Part shown: one piece after another, positions 5,497 through 9,384 of the stretch | Layout: the number at the start of each line of letters is the position of its first letter | Numbering within the stretch: the first letter of the stretch is position 1 | Source: CAYUKK01 sp964445305 | Lineage (GTDB): Bacteria; Acidobacteriota; Aminicenantia; Aminicenantales; UBA8522 | Assembly (NCBI GenBank): GCA_964445305.1 | Contig: CAYUKK010000175.1 | Span: forward strand, 1 to 9,384 | DNA length: 9,384 nt | Reading direction: 5' to 3' | Notes under the pieces: generated by a model | The model's database searches: none | Told to the model about the DNA's origin: nothing | The model's input: only the letters and a program-made list of their open reading frames with translations | Position numbers and translations under genes: made by a program

Positions 5497-8400
5497 TCAG
5501 CGCTGGAGGTCAGCTATTTTCATGATGAGCGGAAAAAAGCGGTCACCTGTGCCAAAATCCCAGCCCTTGCCTTCTGGCCTGGCCCTGAGCGAAGACAGGA
5601 TTTTCTCCGCCGCGGCCTCATCACCTGTGAACTTGGCCATCGCCCACGCCGAAACCGCATCTTTTTTCCCTCTTTCTTTGCGCCACTCCTTCAAAAGCTC
5701 GACCGCCTCTTCCTCCCGACCAAGCTTCCTCAGGCAAACAGCGCTGACAAAGTGCTCAGCTGCCCATTGGCCGCGGAAGCGCTCTGTTGCTTCAGCCACG
5801 GCCTCATAGTGTTTTTTCGCCGCGTCAAAATTGCCCGATTTCTCGGCCACCAATCCGAGCACCCAGTCTTCCAGACGCTCATCGACCTCGTAGGGCCTGC
5901 CGACCCCCAGGTTCTCCGGCCAGAGTTTGGCCCGAGAAGCGAGCATCGATGCCTTGCGCAGGGAGCTTTTTTTGAGCGCTTCCACGGCGGCAAAAAGGTT
6001 CGCCTGTCGGAAGAGGTCGTGACCCTCCCAGGCCCCCTCATAGGGCAGGATAACCGTCCGCTCGAGTATTCTTAAGCAGGCTTCATAGGCGCCGGTGTGG
6101 AAGAGCGACCTCGCGTAATCCATCGCCAGGTTGAACTTGTCCGGATAGAGACCATAGACAGTCCTGGATGCCTGGAGGGCCAAGTCGAACCGGCCGGCCC
6201 GCTCGTGCGCCTGGGCGAGCGCTCTCCAGGCGCGCCAGTTCCTTTTGTCCAGGTCAACAGCCCTCTCCAGGTCGGCCAGCTCGTCCTTCTCTCCGGCTCC
6301 GTCGGCCAGAAGTCGGGCCCGGGCGAGATAAAACGGCGACCAATCGGGCAAGTTGCCGAGCTGGCGAAACATCGCCCGGGCTTCATCCAGACGGCCGACA
6401 TTCCACAGGATGAGGGCAAGGTAATAGGTCGTTTTCCAGCTTTCTTTCTCGAGCGAAGCCCATTGGAGGACGGGAATTGTTTCAACCCGGTGGGGTAAGA
6501 CAAAATCGGGTCGGGCCGCGATGGCCTTTTCAAGATGGCGCTGGCTCAAGGCTTTGTCTTTTTCCCGCAGAAGATAGGCCAGCCAGTAATCGGCGATGGG
6601 GTAGGAAGGCGACATGGCCAGAATTTTTCGAGCCTCATCTTCAAGCCCGAGGTGGAAATAGGCCACAGCGAGCTCAAGATAGGTTTCGTGGGGAAGCTCG
6701 TTGCGGATAAGCGAAACAAACGACTCACGGTCAGCGGAGGTCTCGCTCAGTAAATACCGCTCGAAGCGGGCGAAATGGCTCAGCGGGTCGACCTCGAGCA
6801 GGCCTTGGATAGCCTCGATGGCGGCCTCACTTTCCCCGCGCAGCCGGTGGATGATAGCCTTCACCCACCGGGCGTTCACATTGAGGCGGTTGTAGTCCAG
6901 GGCCCGCCGGACATATTCTTCGGCCCGGGAAAGATTCTTTTCCAGCAAGCTCAACTCGGCTAACTGCTCGTAGGAAGCGGAGCGAAATTCCATCGACCTC
7001 GCCGCCCACCCGAACCCGCTCTTGGCGTCAGCCAAAAAGCCGAGGCGGCGGTTGACACTGCCGTAGATAAAGTTCGCCTGGGCATCGTAGGTGTCGATGG
7101 CCAGAGCTCGACGCGAAAACTCCAGGGCCAGGTCAAACTCGGCGCGCCTGAGATAGAGCTCAGCTACGCGACTGAGGGCCCGGACGTGACCTGGCTCTTT
7201 TTCCAGGCAGGCGAGGAGCTTGTCCAGAGCCTGGTCATAAAGGCGCTGGCGGGCCAGTTCTTCGCCGGCGACGAAGAGCCCTTCGGCCGAAGTCCAATCA
7301 AAATCAGGCGGAGACGTCAGCGGGCGACGGAGAGCGTTCCTCTCCCTGTCCCGACTCGTCCAGCGGAGCTTCTCCTTACCCAGCTCGACGGAAATCTCGG
7401 CTTCATCGTCGATAGCATCAAACTCCTTAACCCATGTCTCCATCGGCCTCAAACTCAAGCGCTGGCAGAAAAGCTCCTTCCCTCCACAAAGAACGATTAA
7501 CTCATCGTCGAGCTTCTCGAGCGGGCAAAGGCCGACCTTGAGCTTGCCGTCTTTCTTCGTCACGTTCAGGGCTGCATAGGGCGACGCCGCCACCAACCCG
7601 CCGATCGTCTTCACTGGAAACCAGATTTCTTTCCAACGGAAGACGGATTGGGGAGTAAAAAAGGCGTGTTTGAAAGGGGTGAGGGAGCTATCGCTTCCGG
7701 CCTGGTTATAAAGGAGTCCGGTCTGAGGTTCGGTGTAATTCTGGGTGCGTCCGTCGCTCAGCAGGTCAGTCCAAATCTCGCCATCGCGGGCAAGCGACCA
7801 GAGCCAGAGTTTCATCCCGGGCTTGTCATCGTAAAATGCCCAGTGGCCATAACCGAACCCCGAATTCTCGAAATAGCCGCCGAACGCTTCTCCGTACTCT
7901 CCCAAGATGTGATAGGACTTGTGGCTGCCGAAGTTGTTGTTCCGGTAGTAGGAAAGGTCGCGGCCCGCTTCGTCGACTGGCCAGACATGGCCGCGGCCAT
8001 CGTGGCCGATATAATGGGTTCCGGGGTAAAAGTATCTTAAATCGCTGCCCACTTCCTCAGCGGCGGTCATCCAGTGATAAAGGGAGTCGTGAACAAGAGT
8101 CGGGTTGAACCAGAAACACTCGGTTTCCAGATAAGCTGCGTCCGGGGGAACACGGATCTCAACCCGCCAGCAAGTTCTCGACGGAAGGTCAATGGCCCCG
8201 ATGACGCAACTTGCGCTGCCGTCAGGATTCTCCCGGATGAGATAGTCAACCGGTGTCGCAGTCGTCGGCGCGTGACCGATGAGGCCGAAATTGAACTCGA
8301 TGCCGCCCGACGTCCATGGCCCGCGCATCGCGATCTCGCGGAATTTGACCGATTTGTTCATGTAGATGAATTCGCGGCCGGTCGACTTCTCGACTGCCCC

Positions 8401-8691
8401 CCAGACTTTCCCGCCGATCTCGGGCGCAACGAGGACTTTGATGTAGGGGTTTTCCAACCTGACCATTGTCCATTCCTGATGACGGCCAGCCACACTGTAG
8501 CCGTGGAAACGGAAATAGGGGTAAATGGGGCCAATGTTCGGAACCGGGTCAGGGTCGGAAAAGGGATAGGTCTTGAAGACCATCTTCTCCTCGGTCACCG
8601 TCGCCCGCTGCTCGGCGATGGCGACCAGGCTGAGCAAAAGAAAGAGGGTCAGACTGACGGCTTTTTTCTCGAGACTCGCGGCGTAAGCCAT
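5497..8691 (-). CDS. Exported DUF5107-domain protein with long TPR C-terminal half
   Basis: A 1064-aa protein. Residues 1-27 are a signal peptide (EKK, then core VSLTLFLLLSLVAIA, likely cut after AIA). Residues about 40-370 match DUF5107, a beta-sandwich domain thought to resemble galactose mutarotase: EIGGKVWG (91-98), RGPWTSGGIEFNFG (123-136), GHAPTTATPVDY (139-150) and TEPQTGLLYNQ (320-330). E132 and E321 are conserved-looking acidic residues that could bind or cut a sugar, but no activity is shown. A small beta region (about 370-445) joins to TPR-like helical pairs from about 467 to near the end, e.g. YDQALDKLLACLEKEPGHVRA and FDLALEFSRRALAIDTYDA. ATG 8691 is preferred over GTG 8703 because GGAGG lies 5 nt before it. 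It starts one base after the upstream TPR gene's TGA, so the two are coupled. It is probably a periplasmic or surface protein tied to carbohydrate use or scaffolding; this is inference. Confidence 0.88.
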   Translation of the reverse strand: MAYAASLEKKAVSLTLFLLLSLVAIAEQRATVTEEKMVFKTYPFSDPDPVPNIGPIYPYFRFHGYSVAGRHQEWTMVRLENPYIKVLVAPEIGGKVWGAVEKSTGREFIYMNKSVKFREIAMRGPWTSGGIEFNFGLIGHAPTTATPVDYLIRENPDGSASCVIGAIDLPSRTCWRVEIRVPPDAAYLETECFWFNPTLVHDSLYHWMTAAEEVGSDLRYFYPGTHYIGHDGRGHVWPVDEAGRDLSYYRNNNFGSHKSYHILGEYGEAFGGYFENSGFGYGHWAFYDDKPGMKLWLWSLARDGEIWTDLLSDGRTQNYTEPQTGLLYNQAGSDSSLTPFKHAFFTPQSVFRWKEIWFPVKTIGGLVAASPYAALNVTKKDGKLKVGLCPLEKLDDELIVLCGGKELFCQRLSLRPMETWVKEFDAIDDEAEISVELGKEKLRWTSRDRERNALRRPLTSPPDFDWTSAEGLFVAGEELARQRLYDQALDKLLACLEKEPGHVRALSRVAELYLRRAEFDLALEFSRRALAIDTYDAQANFIYGSVNRRLGFLADAKSGFGWAARSMEFRSASYEQLAELSLLEKNLSRAEEYVRRALDYNRLNVNARWVKAIIHRLRGESEAAIEAIQGLLEVDPLSHFARFERYLLSETSADRESFVSLIRNELPHETYLELAVAYFHLGLEDEARKILAMSPSYPIADYWLAYLLREKDKALSQRHLEKAIAARPDFVLPHRVETIPVLQWASLEKESWKTTYYLALILWNVGRLDEARAMFRQLGNLPDWSPFYLARARLLADGAGEKDELADLERAVDLDKRNWRAWRALAQAHERAGRFDLALQASRTVYGLYPDKFNLAMDYARSLFHTGAYEACLRILERTVILPYEGAWEGHDLFRQANLFAAVEALKKSSLRKASMLASRAKLWPENLGVGRPYEVDERLEDWVLGLVAEKSGNFDAAKKHYEAVAEATERFRGQWAAEHFVSAVCLRKLGREEEAVELLKEWRKERGKKDAVSAWAMAKFTGDEAAAEKILSSLRARPEGKGWDFGTGDRFFPLIMKIADLQR

Positions 8692-8692
8692 T

Positions 8693-9384
8693 TCACCCTC
8701 CACCCAATTTTATCTCTTTTATTTTCTCCAGGTATTGGAGAACCCGTTGCCTGAGATTTTCGTCTTTGACCCTGTCCAGGATTTTTTCCAGGAGAGCCTT
8801 CGCTGCCTCCAGATCTCCTTTGTTGATGAGGGCGGCGGCCAGGTTGATGCTGGCCACATCATTCTGCGGGGCGATGCGCAAAGCGTTCTGGAAGCTCAAA
8901 ATGGCCTCCTCATACCGGCCCAGCTCGTTGAGAATAACTCCCTGAAGGTTATAGGCAGGAAAAGAGCGGTTGTCCTTCTCTGTCGCTATGGTCACGGTCT
9001 CGAGCGCTTGTTCCAGTTTATTCTGGTCGTAATAGAGCTTGGCCAAGCTGATGGCTGCTTCGACGTTTCCCTCTCGCGCGCCTGCTTTCTTGTATTCTTC
9101 CTCGGCTAAGTCGAGCTCGTGCATCTCCTGGTAGGCATAACCAAGTCGCAGGTGGGCCTCGGCGGAATCCGGTTTTATCTCCAGGCACCTCCGGAAGGCG
9201 GCCACCGCCTCCTCAAGATTCCTTTTTTGAGCGTGGATAGCTCCGAGCAAGAAGAAAGAAGGGTAATGGTTAGGGTCAAGCGACACGGCCTGGTGGAGAT
9301 ACTTGAGAGCTTCTTCAGGGAGGCCGTAGCGCATGGCCGTGAGGGCCAGCTCGTACTGGTACTGAGGGTCTTTCTCCTTGGGCA
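8693..9384 (-). CDS. TPR-repeat protein, N-terminus beyond the right edge
   Basis: The C-terminal 229 residues of a tetratricopeptide protein are present; the frame stays open to the right edge (PKEKDPQYQYELALTAM precedes the first internal Met), so the real start is outside. About six TPR units can be read in series, for example PEEALKYLHQAVSLDPNHYP, LEEAVAAFRRCLEIKPDSAE, LEQALETVTIATEKDNRSFP and YEEAILSFQNALRIAPQND, followed by a last helical pair and the charged tail LEKIKEIKLGGG. TPRs are protein-binding scaffolds; which partner is bound cannot be read from sequence. The location (cytosol or envelope) is unknown because the N-terminus is missing. Its stop codon is one base from the start of the DUF5107-TPR gene, so the two are in one operon and probably act together. 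Confidence 0.9.
   Translation of the reverse strand, partial: PKEKDPQYQYELALTAMRYGLPEEALKYLHQAVSLDPNHYPSFFLLGAIHAQKRNLEEAVAAFRRCLEIKPDSAEAHLRLGYAYQEMHELDLAEEEYKKAGAREGNVEAAISLAKLYYDQNKLEQALETVTIATEKDNRSFPAYNLQGVILNELGRYEEAILSFQNALRIAPQNDVASINLAAALINKGDLEAAKALLEKILDRVKDENLRQRVLQYLEKIKEIKLGGG

Noticed and set aside
8074..8754. Plus-strand ORF of 226 codons within the DUF5107-TPR gene
   Set aside because: It lies antisense to the signal peptide and conserved DUF5107 motifs, with no ribosome site or domain.
1..9384. CRISPR arrays, tRNA or rRNA genes, insertion-sequence ends and attachment sites
   Set aside because: I saw no regularly spaced repeats, no cloverleaf-like segments, no transposase-like translation and no terminal inverted repeats.

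Overview
The window is bacterial chromosome from a moderately GC-rich, Gram-negative-type organism: three of its proteins carry Sec-type signal peptides, and genes start behind clear AAAGGAGG Shine-Dalgarno sites. The mix of a paired M16 peptidase locus, a GYD-domain protein and a secreted DUF5107-TPR protein resembles Acidobacteriota and Candidatus Aminicenantes genomes. That placement is inference from gene content; there is no rRNA or other marker here.

Left part (1-1811, minus strand): an accessory, defence-like cluster. Reading leftwards, it holds a 63-aa small protein, a DUF6036/MNT-type nucleotidyltransferase, and the first 407 codons of a type IIG-like restriction-modification protein. 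That last protein has a PD-(D/E)XK nuclease followed by an N6-adenine methyltransferase, and runs off the left edge. The nucleotidyltransferase frame is broken near 1360-1366. Because of the break its reading frame continues without a stop into the restriction gene, so the sequence as given encodes one fused ORF from 1678 to the left edge. The small gene overlaps the nucleotidyltransferase by 59 bp in another frame.

Middle part (1812-5470, plus strand): a divergent intergenic region with a near-consensus sigma-70 promoter and a leader that can form a hairpin drives a small GYD-domain protein. A second good promoter then drives two M16 peptidase subunits, 12 bp apart. The first keeps the zinc site (HLFEH plus a distal Glu) but lacks the Arg/Tyr substrate motif. 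The second has lost the zinc site but keeps Arg/Tyr. They probably form one envelope-located heteromeric protease. The first subunit also carries an extra charged helical segment of about 54 residues.

Right part (5497-9384, minus strand, convergent with the peptidases): a TPR protein that runs off the right edge, followed after one base by a 1064-aa exported protein with an N-terminal DUF5107 domain and a long TPR-type C-terminal half. The two are almost certainly cotranscribed.

No tRNA, rRNA, CRISPR array, insertion sequence or convincing Rho-independent terminator was seen. The strongest candidates for something unusual are the broken and fused nucleotidyltransferase/restriction locus, the two-state pairing possible in the GYD leader, and the insertion in the active M16 subunit.
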